Source of the DNA: Chara braunii
Taxonomy: Eukaryota > Streptophyta > Charophyceae > Charales > Characeae
Length of the DNA: 29,650 bases
NCBI GenBank assembly: GCA_003427395.1
Contig: BFEA01000791.1
Span: 292,511 to 322,160, forward strand
Reading direction: 5' to 3'
Shown here: positions 17,963 through 29,502 of the stretch, piece by piece
Numbering within the stretch: position 1 is the stretch's first letter
Layout: each line of letters starts with the position of its first letter
Program-made: the position numbers and the translations under genes
The notes under the pieces: generated by a model
Told to the model about the DNA's origin: nothing
Database searches by the model: none
Seen by the model: only the letters and a program-made list of their open reading frames with translations

Positions 17963-18640
17963 CTAACCGTATTGGGTCCGACGCACTAGGAACATCCAGC
18001 CCGTCTTCGAGGGGTGGGGCTTTCCTTTCTCAGCCGCCGATTTGGCGAGAGCAAATCGTTTTCTGTTTGCTTTGCAATATTGTAGCATGCGCTCATTGGC
18101 TTGCTCCGATATGGTCAGGAGGTGTCCGATAGGCAAAGGAATTCGGTGATCGAGAGCTCGGACGATGTCCAATACGTCGATCTCTCCGCTAACGAAGGTA
18201 GGACCGCCCGACTCCATTTCTCTCGGAGAAGATCTTCATTCGACCATCTCACGCTGTTCATTGGCGGTTCGGATGGTTTTGATTATTCCCAATTCCGGGT
18301 AACCCAATGCCACATATTGGTCGAGCGAGATAAGTTTCACAGCTTCTTCAGTGGTGGTCACTGCACTCCCTGCTCCTTCCATTTCTTCGATCATCGTGCC
18401 CACCCTCCCTGGCCCATTGGCCACGGGCGCAGCGGCCACGGGGGCAGATCCAACTCGAGTTTGTGTAGGTCGGAGCGGACAGTCTCGGGCTATGTGGCCC
18501 GGTTGGTGACACGTGTAACAAACCTCATATTTGTCGCTACTCCGCCCACGGCCTGGGCAGGGGCGATTCCTGGCGCTCCTGGTGCGACTCTGACGGCAAT
18601 GGGGCGCATCGGCCTCATTAATTATTCTATCTGAGCATTG
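17963..18640 (-). pseudogene. Gag C-terminal region with CCHC zinc knuckle (degenerate)
   Basis: Near 18655-18605 a charged helix-like stretch (LVKLMQESKKEQREH) precedes a TAA. At 18479-18520 the minus strand encodes CYTCHQPGHIARDC, the classical C-x2-C-x4-H-x4-C knuckle that binds element RNA in the nucleocapsid. It continues in one frame to 17963, with a stop near 18236. The frame differs from the gag start by one base, so a frameshift separates capsid and nucleocapsid. Confidence 0.85.
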
Positions 18641-18692
18641 TGCTCACGTTGTTCCTTCTTACTTTCCTGCATCAATTTAACTAATGTTCGGG

Positions 18693-19541
18693 TTAGTTCC
18701 AGTATGACGCTCGATTCGTTTGGCCTTGCTGAGGAATTCGGGGAAGGAGCAGGGCCATAATCGGCGCAGGCAATCCCGTAACTGCATCCAGTACTGGTTT
18801 TTTAGCTGCAATTTGTTCGAGATAAGTCACAGGGCCAAAGACGAAGCCCATGTATTCAAATTTGTTTTGAAGTGCAGCTAGTTCGGCCTTTGCTCTGACC
18901 AATTCTAAGGAATCCCCTTCCCTGGGGTAATCCTCTCCCTTTAGGAAACTGGCGACAAATTTTTGTTCCGTCTCTTTCGCCGCGGTCATGATCTGTTGCA
19001 GGGTATGAATGATCGGGGAGAGCTGCTTTCTTAGTTTCGCCCTCATTATCCTGCTACGGAGCCCGTCGATGAATAGATCTCTCCCGACTTCTTCGCCTCT
19101 CTGTGTTTTGACGAACATCCTATAGAACCTATTCCGATATTCAGCAATGGACGTGAGTGGTTTCTGAACCCGATCTTTGATCATAAAAAGGGCCGGCTCC
19201 GAATGAATATAGTCGAATCGGTTTAAAAAGTCTCGTTCGAAGGTTGGGAGATCCACCCAAACGTAAGTGCTGAACCAGTGGTGCGCATCTCCTCCTAGCC
19301 TGGGGGGGATATTGATTCGAGCCTCATCATTGTCGTACTGCTGCGCACACAATGTGGCCAGCCATGCCCTGGCTAGATGATGTGCAGGGTCAAAAAGACA
19401 CAAATCAGGTGGAGCCACAGGTGCGCGAGCTCGGATTGGTGGAGCGGGAATAGGTACCCCACCTAGTTGTACATTAGCGTTTTGCGCTGCATTGGCGTTC
19501 ATGTTGGCAACCCGCCAACCCTCCGACCTACTCCGGGTCAA
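18693..19541 (-). pseudogene. Gag capsid region of the gypsy element
   Basis: 282 codons from Met at 19541, about 108 bases downstream of the PBS, which is why I take this start. It contains AHHWFSTYVWVDLPTFERDF, the W-F...F core of the retrotransposon gag family, then a helical segment (RGEEVGRDLFIDGL). It would assemble the particle in which reverse transcription occurs. It ends at a stop at 18693, and Gag similarity continues in another frame. Confidence 0.88.
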
Positions 19542-19649
19542 TATCAGGTCACGTTTAGGCGTGTTTCTTTGCCTAGGTCACCCTCGGTTCGCCAGATCGC
19601 TTGAGTAGGGGGCCTATCCGCCTGTCACCCTGCGAGCTTGCCATGTGTC

Positions 19650-19662
19650 GGCTCCGATACCA
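19650..19662 (-). other. primer-binding site for initiator tRNA-Met
   Basis: The minus strand reads TGGTATCGGAGCC, 12 of 13 bases complementary to the plant initiator tRNA-Met 3' end. It follows GTGAGGT at the U5 end of the 5' LTR with no spacer. It fixes the strand of the element. Confidence 0.85.
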
Positions 19663-21229
19663 ACCTCACCCCCAACGCAACTTCCTGGACGGAGTGGGAT
19701 GGGGGCCCGGAAGTGCAAAACAGGGATGTGACAAGGATTTTAGGATAGTGGGGGTAGAGTTCCAAGTCAAAACTGAAATATCTTGTGGCAAGCCTTGGGG
19801 GCAATTCTGCAAGATAGTAAGCGCGAACCACGTCCGACTTTTATGCCTTGGGCCATGTCATCGCTATCCCCGCGAGTTTCGTTGTCGAGGCCGGACTTGG
19901 ATTTGGTAAACCGATGGAACGCTATGTGTGTCGCGTTGCCTAACCAATTGCCAGCGTCGCTCGTGATAGGCCTCCGAGTCGGACGAAGCGGGCCTTAGGC
20001 ACAGTCTGTGTGCTCGCTGTTCGGCCTCAGTCCGGGTTCGTCGAACGAACCCCGCGGCTCATTACTCGCTCTCCTGCTGGCACTCAGAGCAGGGGGGTCG
20101 AGGCCAGTAGGGGGTGAGTGCGTGCCACGGGGCCGCCGTCAGGCAGTGAAAAGGCAACATGAGGCGGTGGGGAGCGAAGTCTGTCTCAATGATGACGACA
20201 CGGGGTTTGGCGATGACGTGGCTTACGTGTGAGCTGGGGAACTGGGAGGGAAAAAGGATCGCGCTTAGGGCCCATTCGATACCCCACTCACAAACACGTT
20301 CGTTTCCCGTCCGAAAGGGGAACTTTGGAGGGTTTGGGCGGGGTTGTGCGAGAAGACATGCGTTTTTCCACTCCCAGTATTCTCGGAACCGTTGGTGTCT
20401 CAGGCTCTCTCGATCCATAACGTGGAAGGGAGTCCCATCACCCGTGCTACCTGATTTTTGTGAGTTTAGACATGGACTCGAGCGCGGGTCATGTAGACGC
20501 ACGTGCAGGCAATGTTCGTTTTGATCGAGCCTACACCTATGCGCACGAGTCCGTGTTTACGACCAGTTGGATCGGATCGCCCGACTATCACTTTGGTCGG
20601 GAGATCGTCTGACCCGTCGTCATGCTAGCCCGTACGCGTGTCAAGAAACAGACATTAGGAAGGCAGTCCATTGGCAATCACTCATTTGAATCCACTTAGC
20701 CACCAGAGCATACACCAGTCAGATCCGCCGAGTGTTCGTTAGATTTTTTTCTCTTATCCAAAAAGGGAATGGAAAACTAACATGCATACTCAGGCATCGA
20801 TCGAACTCATACATCAATCGAACTCGAGGGCCGTGTGGATTTCCGGAAAAGCATAGCAAGAGATCGACCAGGGGTTGCGCATTAAGCCATGTCATCGAGG
20901 AAGCTTACATCATCATAACCCAAGCTCCCCTGGGTCATGCGCAGATAGTCATTGTGTCCGATCTCATCATACCGCAATGAAATAAGGGTGAGGGGGGAAA
21001 TCAAACCATTCACAAGAAGGACACAGACAAGGGGTAGTCCTGAAGGAAAAGAGGACCGACGCCACTCATCAAAGCTACATAGGTGGGAGAAAGAAAAGAA
21101 GGACACCATTCCACACATATCATAAGCTAAAAATCAAAAATGATTCGCAAGAAGATCGGAACGGCCATAACAAAATCGGCCAAGGTTGAAATCAAAATTT
21201 ATACTGAGGGTCAGAGGAAGGCATAATCC

Positions 21230-21238
<9 letters not shown>

Positions 21239-21306
<68 letters not shown>

Positions 21307-21323
21307 GTCTCTCTGTCTCTCTG

Positions 21324-21372
<49 letters not shown>
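21239..21372. repeat. (TC)n / (TCTCTG)n microsatellite in 5' LTR
   Basis: About 134 bases, with five regularly spaced G interruptions in the middle. Confidence 0.97.
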
Positions 21373-21373
<1 letters not shown>

Positions 21374-21632
21374 CGCTACATCACCTCCGATGCGGGCAGT
21401 TCGTCACCTCGCACCAACACCAAGTCGTCACCCCACTTAGTCCGAGTACGCAAGCCCGGTTCTCCCGTGCGTCACAGTCCGTCGTGGTACGCATGTCAAC
21501 CCCGCCTACCCGGCACCAGCTCGTCGGGTCGCCCGGTTCACTTCGGCTCATCTTCTCACTTTACTTGTTAGCCGATCCTCACTGACTGCGCCAACTTCCA
21601 AATTGTGAGAGAGCAAACTAATTGAGCTTGCG

Positions 21633-21642
21633 AAATTTATAG
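21633..21642 (-). promoter_or_regulatory. candidate TATA box in 5' LTR
   Basis: Minus strand CTATAAATTT, identical to 8091-8100 in the 3' LTR. Transcription of the element would begin a short way to the left. Confidence 0.5.
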
Positions 21643-23030
21643 CGTGCATGCTTGCGCGATGAATTCGGGATTATGCCTAAGTGAGGGGAAGGGGAAGAAA
21701 AGGAATTGTCTATGCCTACATGGCCAAGCCGCAACGTGGGGGACGCAGCCATACTCCACGCAGCGATCTGGTCATGCAGTCGCTCAGGCCAATTAGAGTG
21801 GAGGACGAGGTATGCCCGACAGAGGGGAAGAAGGCGGGGAAACACAAGAGAATCAAGAAGGAGTACAGTTACAATTGCGCCCGCCAAAAATTATAGTTAC
21901 ATGTAGGATTAAGGGTGCAATACAGTCAGAGCCCAGTTCCCACTGTGGTGAGAGGTGCGCGAGCAAGAAGCGAAGCACAACAAAATTTCATAGGACCTAA
22001 ATTCCTAATTTAAATCCTTTTTGCAAAGAGAAATTCCGAAGAGCTTCAAAGAAACAATTTCAAGAGCCCGTCATCCGTTGTAAATTTGATAACGACGTTC
22101 CCGCGCGCTAATTGCGCCAAAATTTCTATCTCCCACAGCAGAACAAGAAAGAAGTTATGGCAACAGTTATTTATCGCGGTCACTCAATCGTCATCGAGGG
22201 ACTTTCCCGACTCTGATCCCGAAAGCAAAGAAAGAAAGAAGCGAGGATATTCATACAACTTGTCCGCCCAACCCTCCATTTTTCACCCGACCAACCAGTT
22301 TCCAACCCCCGAAGTCGCTTCGCGCAGAAAGTCATGCGATTGCATAAAATAGTTTGTCACAGGGTTGCCCAGGGTCGAATAGGTCGATGGAACCCAGGTT
22401 CGAAAATGGGTCGGGAGCGCTCCCACGTTGCGGGAGAGTTCGGGGAATCGGGCGATCCTTAGTACCCCAGGACTAACCGTCGCCACGAGCACGAGTCTCC
22501 CTGGAGGCACTAGCGGCAATTAAACCGCGGCCGTCACATTGCGAGGACAGCTGACTAGTGCAACACCATGAGGGCAGTGTATGGCAAGAATAAAGGGGGG
22601 GGGGGGAAACGTTCAATCAGCACGAACCTATTTCCTCCTACGTGGCACGCCTGAGTGGGGTTATAAAGATGGATTGGCTCAGAGCACTACAGTGTGCTCC
22701 TTAGTTCCGCATCGCAGTATACGCCATCATCATCTGCTATCGGGAAGGGCGGAAGTGCGTTGCGATGTTCTGAGACGAAGTCCGAGCTCGGGTCACGACC
22801 GTGCTCCCGTCCGTCGAGACAAGACCTGACTCCATGCAAAGACCAACGAATACCGCCGAAAAAAAGGATGCGCCTAACTCTCCGCCTCTCTCTGAGTTTC
22901 TCCGCGGACATCCACCCGAACGTGGTGTCAGGGATCCCGGGGTGGGTGTGGAGATGTCCGTCGTGCCTGGAGACGTCAACGACCGACCTCTCAGGAGTTA
23001 TCCGTCTCCCCCCCGAGGTCTTGACCTGCA

Positions 23031-23133
<103 letters not shown>

Positions 23134-23696
23134 CGCAGGTCCCGCACACCCGCTCGGGTTAAGGTCGAAGGAAGGGAGGAAGGACCGACTCACGCATATA
23201 CTCATATGGGCAAACAACGCTCGGTACTTCCTATCATCAGGCCTGGCGGCGCATACACACGTGCCTAGTCGTAGAGCCCTCCGGAACAAGGAAACATTCA
23301 ATTATCTATAGACTTTCGAATCCACACCCGAGAATGCATACAACTGACTACCCACACATTGGGACCTTGCGCACATCACACGGGGACAAAGCAGCAATGG
23401 AGAGAAGCAAGTTTTTAGTATACAAAATTCTCACAACTGGCCGCTCAGGGTCCAGCCCCCAATCCATCAAACCCCCCGACAACCATAGCCACAAGGCCCT
23501 GCCGCTGCAGGCGTCTGATGTCCGCCACTGCTCAGTCCCTCCGACTGCCTTACCCCAAGTCTATCGCTAAGTCCGCCACCCGCCGTCACTCCGCCCATCA
23601 CGGGGCACATCGAGCCTTTTCAGTGCCGCGGGTTTCGCACATAGCTTGCGCAGCTTGCAGACGAGATCAAAGAGGAGGAGAGGAAAGGACTGCAAG

Positions 23697-23705
23697 AATT
23701 TATAG
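23697..23705 (-). promoter_or_regulatory. candidate TATA box (family 2, copy 2)
   Basis: Minus strand CTATAAATT, matching 1961-1969 in copy 1. Confidence 0.5.
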
Positions 23706-24286
23706 CGCGGAAGGCGGCGGGGAGGCTGCGCGAAGCACGGGGTGTAGATGAGCAGGACGAAAGAAGGGCAGAGGTTCCAGAGGGATCGAAGGAGGCGAGT
23801 CAAATGATCTGCGTGATTGGGGTGGTCGTCCAAGTGGGGCGCGCTTCCCGCTACCACCACGTTGCCCCGACCATCCCAATCAGACAGCCAATCGTTCATA
23901 GGGGAAGGAGAAGGATGGGATCGGACTTCTCTTAGAGGGAAGACGAAGAGGCATGCAGGAAGGGAATGCGCAGCAAGAAGGGATGCAGAGCGGGAGAGCG
24001 GGTTTACACGACGCGCAAAAATTCAAAAACAACCACGCACGGAAATTTTTCAAAATTCCTACTCCCGCTAATTCCCAGCTGCTTTTTTAATTTCTTGGCG
24101 CGGCCGCTAACCGGCCATGCGAGACCCGAATTACGTTTTCTACTCTGTCCCTCTTTTCGTAAAAGGAAAGGAAAAGAACTGAACCCGGTTCTTCCCTATT
24201 GTCTTGAATCCGTACTTCGAGGCCTTACGTGGGATTTTCCCTTAAGGGTACGGGGAGCCACTGAGTACGGATCTTGGCTTATCACA

Positions 24287-24290
24287 GGCC
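24287..24290. repeat. target-site duplication GGCC, right copy
   Basis: Matches 5896-5899 on the other side of the interrupted LTR, 18.4 kb away. Confidence 0.65.
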
Positions 24291-24298
24291 AAGCATTG

Positions 24299-24960
24299 CT
24301 ACTTCTCTGTATGGTCCTTGGAGGATTGCAGCTGTTGCTTTAGCTCTTTGCATGCCTGTTGCGTATGGGTGGTGATTGTGTTGATGATTGCTTCCCTAGC
24401 CTGGGGGAAGCTAAATGCATAACCACTCCGTTCGTGGGAGCACCTCATTCTCCAGGCTAGGAGTAAGACTGTCAGACGGGTGTAGGAAAATAAGTTTGTT
24501 TTAAACAACCAGTACACGGCCCCAGCCTTGCAGTCCGAAAGTTGTCGCCACAAGAAAACGAGGCCGAAACATCAAACGTCGCACCCGCCGCTGATAAAAT
24601 AGATCGGCGGTCGTGGTTTCGTTTCGCGCCTCCAGAATTTGAGGTGTCAGGCCCACGGCCCACGTGCCCATGTACTGGTGCTTTAAAGGCATCCCATTGT
24701 CGAGTCTCGGGAGTGTGCTCAGCCAGCAGGATTAGTGCTGGATCCCACGGAAGGTGTTGACCTGTGAGGCGGTGCCATGCAGAATCCCACCAGCGCCATG
24801 GCTGAGCCACCATTGGACATGTCAGCTGACAGTGTTCCAGGGTTGCTCTAGCAGGCTGGGTAGCTCTCCCACAGTAGGACCAGATTGGAGAGAGGATGCC
24901 TCGCGGTTCCAAGTCAGTCCGTGAAACTAGCCAATCGGGTGTGGGCAGGCATCTGCGAAT
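24299..24960 (-). pseudogene. C-terminal fragment of a LINE-type retrotransposon ORF2 (zf-RVT region)
   Basis: Minus-strand reading from about 24960 gives RRCLPTPDWLVSRTDLEPRG, then WSYCGRATQPARATLEHCQLTCPMV, the C-x(n)-H-x(4)-C pattern of the zinc-binding domain found after the RT in many plant non-LTR retrotransposons, then WRWWDSAWHRLTG. Sense moves to another frame near 24690 (PQILEARNE) and to a third near 24553. It is a 5'-truncated, frame-broken remnant. It lies about 12 bases right of the family-2 target duplication, so that LTR may have inserted into or beside LINE debris. Confidence 0.65.
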
Positions 24961-25111
24961 GATCTGCCACTGAAGGGCTCAAACAAGATTTACCATGCTA
25001 AACTCTTTTCTTCGTTTGAAAATGGAAAGAGGCTGGGAACCTCACAATTTGACCAGGAGAGCCACTCCGGGTATTGCAACAATCATCAGGGAGATCTACC
25101 ATGCTACCGGG

Positions 25112-25115
<4 letters not shown>

Positions 25116-25205
<90 letters not shown>
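25116..25205. repeat. poly-T run of about 90 bases
   Basis: Pure T. No recognisable SINE or LINE body directly adjoins it on the minus-strand 5' side, so its source is unclear. ORFs through it are artefacts. Confidence 0.95.
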
Positions 25206-25206
<1 letters not shown>

Positions 25207-26164
25207 TTGAATGGATAGCTTTTTTGAAGGGGCTCTAAGAAATTCCCAGAAACCACGAGTCCATTTTTTTGCATCTACCATTTCATTTGAGTGGTTTGAA
25301 CTTTACCCAGTTGGTAGTTAGGGGAGCTGTCATTGGTTACTAGCAGCGGCTTTGACTCTCCCAGATGGGTCTATCAAGCTGTAATTTTGTAAGCTGTCGT
25401 GTACGACAGCTGTGTAACATAACAGCTGTGTACTGTACTGTGTGATGCCGGGCCCGGTTGTCAGGTGGTGGTGGTGCTCCTCACCAAAAGATGGGGGCCC
25501 AAATGTCGAGAAAGCGTTGGCAGGTGGCTTACTGCAGCAATGCCTTGGATTTCTGCAAGTGCCATTTGGGGCCTCGTTCCACCTTTAGACATATATAAAA
25601 AAACGGGGGACGCATCTAGACAACAATCTACCACAAAATTGGCGAGTAGTGGGAAAAGAGGCCTTTGGTCTACCGTGCCTACATTATATGTCCTGGGCTA
25701 TAATGCCAGCTTTCGCCTACGTGGGTCCCAGAAGCATAGTTGGCCACGTTGACCCAACGCCTTTGGGACTACTGGGCGGCTATGGCACCGATGCCTGTGG
25801 GAATACTGGATGGAGCGCGACGGCTACGGCAGTAATACGAACATGTTGATAAAAGAAAAAAAAACATGTTTTTCTTTTTTTTTTTGTTTTTTTGTTTTTT
25901 TAAAGGGCGATGGCCTTGAGGTATTATCATCGGACTGACCAGCCCAGGTAAATTCAATATTGTGTCTAATCTGACATCGGGTGGCCTTTTCAGCCCAGGG
26001 TGGCCTTGATTGCTTTCAGGGAACCCCCAACGGGCGACACCGGCAAGGGGACAGCCGGTGGCAGAGGGACCGAGCATCATCTGAGTGGCCAGTCGCTGTG
26101 CCTCTCCGATTACCCCTCCCCTATGAACATCATGTTTCTCTAATCTTTTCTTTTTGTTTATTAT
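25206..26164. other. intergenic with one repeat-family copy
   Basis: No gene supported. Plus-strand peptides at 25465-25849 include WDYWAAMAPMPVGILDGARR (one frame), faintly LINE-like but too weak to call. AGCTGTCG-TGTA-CGACAGCT forms a small perfect hairpin near 25393-25412. An A/T-run lies at 25854-25901. Confidence 0.4.
25446..25500 (+). repeat. diverged copy of the GGACCCGG repeat family
   Basis: GGGCCCGGTT-TCAGG...GTGCTCCTCACCAAAAGA-GGGGCC matches the 29509-29560 copy in order and spacing, with several substitutions. Confidence 0.5.
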
Positions 26165-26264
26165 AAAAATTTGGACCAGTTCTCGATTTTATGCGTGTCA
26201 TCCTCGCGCAGGAGGGGCCATGCTAATCTTCTTTCTCTGAACGAAGAATTTCCCGAAGGACCAC
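26165..26264 (-). ncRNA. U6 spliceosomal snRNA-like gene, probably divergent or pseudogene
   Basis: On the minus strand I see a 5' TCC-TTCG-GGA hairpin, then CAGAGAAAGAAGATTAGCATGG, then GCGCGAGGATGACACGC, AAATCGAGAACTGGTCC and a T5 run at 26165-26169, the order and length (about 100 bases) of U6. U6 pairs with U4, U2 and the 5' splice site and holds the catalytic metal site. The AGC triad is kept. However, the invariant ACAGAGA reads TCAGAGA, with an extra AAG after it, and an extra CCT lies in the internal stem-loop arm. A TATA-like word (26311-26316) is about 50 bases upstream, farther than usual for plant U6. Hence a pseudogene is likely, with a divergent variant as the alternative. Confidence 0.7.
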
Positions 26265-26349
26265 TTACCCACTGGTTTCTGGGCCGCTTCAGAGCGAAGG
26301 TCCCGCACACAATATACGCGCAGGCCATACTCATGCATACACGTTGCTA

Positions 26350-26480
26350 GAATGTATCTGGCCGCAATTACGCCCAAAAGTCCTGTCCTGGTGTGAGTAT
26401 CCCCATACACGCGTGAATGTATCTGGCCGCAATTATGACCAAAAAGTCCTGTCCTGGTGTGAGTATCCCCATACACGCGT
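26350..26480. repeat. 65/66-bp tandem duplication
   Basis: Two copies of a unit starting GAATGTATCTGGCCGCAATTA and ending CCCATACACGCGT, at 26350-26414 and 26415-26480, nearly identical. A partial third copy may precede. It lies about 85 bases upstream of the U6-like RNA. Confidence 0.9.
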
Positions 26481-28568
26481 GAAAGAAAAAAAAAAGCACA
26501 GCAAGGGCCTCGCTGCACTGCTCATACTCAGTATTACTCACCACACGCACAAAAGTAAAAAAATATAGCGGTGTGTCTCTACCATATCTAGGACGATATT
26601 CGTTCTCATTTCGAACATTTGGGGAGAAGTGGAACGAGGCCACAAACCTCGACTAAATACGTAAGGCGTCGCAGCAAACTTCCGACGCAAAGGTATTGCA
26701 GCAACCCCCCGACAGAACGTGGAGGGACTGCAGCAGACCTCAAACGTAGAGGCACCGCAGTCACAGCAAAACAAAATTATTATACAGTATATATACCGGT
26801 TACTGATACCACGCTCGGGCGTGGGTGCGCAGCCTGGACGGTGGTGTATCAACAGCGTCCCTGTACTTTTGTTGTCGATCCGCTGCAAATTTTTTTTTTT
26901 TTTTTTTTTTTTCAACAATACAAACTTGTATTTCCAAAAACAGAGCAGAGAGGACGAACCGGGTAGCGGCGCTGTAGCGCTCAACACCCGCGACACGCGT
27001 GCGTTCATGGCTAGGTTTCCATGCGTGGAGCTTACCTGCCATACCCCGGAGGGCTTAGCACGGGGGAGGCGGCTCTCTTAGCTGTCGATCCATGGATGGT
27101 CGAACACGGGGGAGGCGAGCTTGTCCTTGGGGGTGGGAAGGGAGGGGGGATGTATCCGGCAGGTGGCACTTTGATAAACTAGGCTATGGAACAGGAGACG
27201 AACATTATGAACATTTCGAACAATACGAACCGAAGAACGCTGATATCTAGCGTCCTTCCTATGGAATACACTGTAGAACAGTAAGGGATTCTTCCACAAA
27301 GCTGGATGTAGGCGGTGCTTAGGGCTTCTATGTTAGTGCAGCTCAGGTGCGTTGAGATTTATGTTGTGGGGCTTTAGGACTTAGCAGAGCATAGCTGGTG
27401 ACGAGTTATTTGGACACGTATGAAACCCTAGTGCAGGACAAAGGGAGACACAAATCCAGAGACTCTTATCTCGCCGCGGGACGAAGTAGCCAACAATCAG
27501 ATCTTTAAGAAGTGTAAGGCCATGGTTGGAGTAAGGGAGTTTGTCGGGTAGTGGAAAGGTGCTCGAGTATGCTAGTTTATTGTCGGAAGGAACGAAGCTA
27601 CGGTCGGCGCTTCGGGAGAAGGCAAGAGGAAGTACGTGCCTGAACTTCCTGACGGGAGAGCTCTGGACCAGGGATTGGGTGGAGCAGCGATGGGTGGGCC
27701 TGTAGGTTGGCCCAGGATATGACGTGGCTGGGAGCTTCCCGATTTGGCAAGGGAGTGACGATGGTTCTTCAGGCAGAGGCTTTTATGGAATTCAAAGTAC
27801 TAAGAGAACTGGCGGAGGTTGGCCCTCGACAGTAACTCGCCCTCGGCATGCCCAGGGAGGCAAGGAGAAGCGCCCTGAGATTCGCACACTTGTGGCGAGA
27901 AGGGTTACACTGCAGGCGGCCGTTAGCTCGTATCTTGTTATTGGCCCATTGGAAGGAGCGACAAACGGTGAGATAGAGGGGAGAGTGTAAGAAGGGGGAA
28001 CACTGGGAGATCTCGGATCTTGATATCGGGCCGTTGGGAGAAAGCGGCCGACGGCGTGACAGAAAGGAAAACGGAACAGAGGGAGAAATTGTGGGGCTTT
28101 CAGTTTCAACAGGCGTGGTGACGACGTGAGAGAAGGTGGAATAATCGCCTTCGGATACCGAGGGAGATAAGGAAGGCAAAGAGAGGATCCGACAGCATGC
28201 GGAGTTATCATGATCACATCGTCAAGTTATGCAGGCAGCAGCTCGAATCTGAGACGGGACAGAGCTGAAGACCCCACGTACGGCGTACACGGCACCAAGG
28301 GCAGGTGATCAGGAGTGGCGCAGGGGAGGAACTTCAATCTCAGAAAGCGGCAGCTGCAAGAACGAGCGTGAGAGGCAGCGACAGCGAGGAGCCGTTGTCA
28401 GGAAAGATTCTTTGGAAAAGCCAGGAGCTCTGGCAGATTAAGGATATTTTGAAGATACCGGGATTCTGATGGAGTTGAATGTGCTGTGCTTGAACTGTGG
28501 GTGTGAACTGAGATGGTTCTGTGTGATAGGGCAGTGCCATCTCCCTCAAACACAGTGAGGGAGAGGTA
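26481..28568. other. no gene recognised
   Basis: Contains a 23-base T-run at 26890-26912 and purine-rich plus-strand sequence at 27400-28400. The longer ORFs (136 and 141 residues, minus, 27769-28217) overlap in two frames, are Ser/Pro-rich and carry no motif. I find no tRNA, rRNA or splice-supported exon. Confidence 0.45.
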
Positions 28569-28868
28569 TTGAGAGCGAACGATGCCGATCTGAGGAATAG
28601 ACGGGTTGCTATTCACAGTTCGGGGGGAGTTAATGAGGATAATGATGATACTAGTGATGATGTTAATGATGATGATGACAATAATGGTGATATAATTGGG
28701 GAAGGCTATAATGACAGTGATAACAAATTGTTGGAATCCTTGGAATCACCTCGAAAGGGTGATGGTGATCATGATGATGATGACGTTGATGATGATGATG
28801 GTAATGGACCGGTGATGGTGATCATGATGACAATGACGAGGATGACGATGAGGATAATGGGGATATGA
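28569..28868 (+). other. GAT-rich repeat tract with Asp-rich ORF
   Basis: From about 28630 to 28862 the sequence is imperfect GAT/GAC/AAT trinucleotide repeat, including two related blocks with GGTGATGGTGATCATGATGA-type sequence. A 99-residue ORF reads it as Asp-rich peptide, then slips to a Met/Thr-rich string, which fits repeat sequence rather than a selected protein. A degraded acidic exon remains possible. Confidence 0.4.
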
Positions 28869-29102
28869 GTCATTCGAATCACAGGACTGGGCATGAAGAA
28901 AGAGAAGATGCAAACGCAGGTCTGGGAGGTACAGTCTATTGGGATAAGAAGAGAAGGGAAGACCGGGGAGTGTTTTCCAAAGATTCCAAAGACATGGAAG
29001 GCAGGGAGCAGAACGAGGGCGAAGGCAACAGTGTTAAAAAAGCTTGTAACAGGCAGGGAAGGAGACGGGATTGGAGAATTCCTTGGTGCAGAGAGAGAAC
29101 GT

Positions 29103-29116
29103 TGTGTGTGTGTGTG

Positions 29117-29150
<34 letters not shown>
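29103..29150. repeat. (GT)n and (GA)n microsatellites
   Basis: A 16-base GT tract runs directly into a 32-base GA tract. Confidence 0.95.
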
Positions 29151-29152
<2 letters not shown>

Positions 29153-29502
29153 ATTGAATCATCATTGTGTCATTGAGCATCATTGAACAGACAGATTGTT
29201 GAACCTTCGCTGAGGGGTCCCAGATCTCCATGAAGCGTTAGTGATAGAACCGAAGGCAGTTCCTAAAAGGACAGGATTACTCAGGTTATGTAGTTCATTA
29301 TGTAGGGGCTCGTCTTCAGGTGTTAAGCTAATTGTAGAACTTGTTGATCCTCAGAATTGGTTCTTATAAGTCTGGGTACAGTGGGTAGTGGGACTAGATG
29401 CTAACTCATCTCAGGCGCCTTTAGGGTGAAGAGGTACCATTTTTCGCTGTTAGCCCAGAGAGTTGCTGAACTCTGAGAAGTTACCTGATGTTTTATTCAT
29501 TG
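29151..29502. other. no gene recognised
   Basis: Plain sequence without notable ORFs or repeats. Confidence 0.4.

Larger units (their letters stand above)
6211..22361 (-). mobile_element. Ty3/gypsy LTR retrotransposon (family 1), degenerate, nested in a family-2 LTR
   Basis: Two LTRs (6211-8836 and 19663-22361) about 94% identical in the stretch compared bracket minus-strand gag, protease, RT, RNase H and integrase remnants, in Ty3/gypsy order with integrase last. Outer termini are TGTGAC and GTCACA. Flanks GGGC (6207-6210) and GGGT (22362-22365) fit a 4-bp target duplication with one transition. The internal region contains a later block at about 10378-14462 carrying a hAT transposon and the N gap. 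The pol reading frame changes at least four times between gag and integrase and has extra stops, so the element is dead. I see no clear polypurine tract before the 3' LTR. Confidence 0.85.
19663..22361 (-). repeat. 5' LTR of the family-1 gypsy element
   Basis: Starts (minus sense) with TGTGAC at 22361 and runs to the PBS. It aligns to 6211-8836. Unlike the 3' LTR outer end (TTGGGCGTCACA), this inner end goes from GAGGT straight into the PBS. It contains a longer TC microsatellite than the 3' LTR and a small insertion near 21488-21520 that the 3' LTR lacks. Confidence 0.85.

Noticed and set aside
26350-26480. Possible CRISPR-like repeats
   Set aside because: Two adjacent units with no spacers in a eukaryotic window; a simple tandem duplication.
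28569-28868. Acidic protein-coding exon
   Set aside because: Composition follows the GAT repeat and the reading slips into Met/Thr repeat; no flanking splice or domain evidence.
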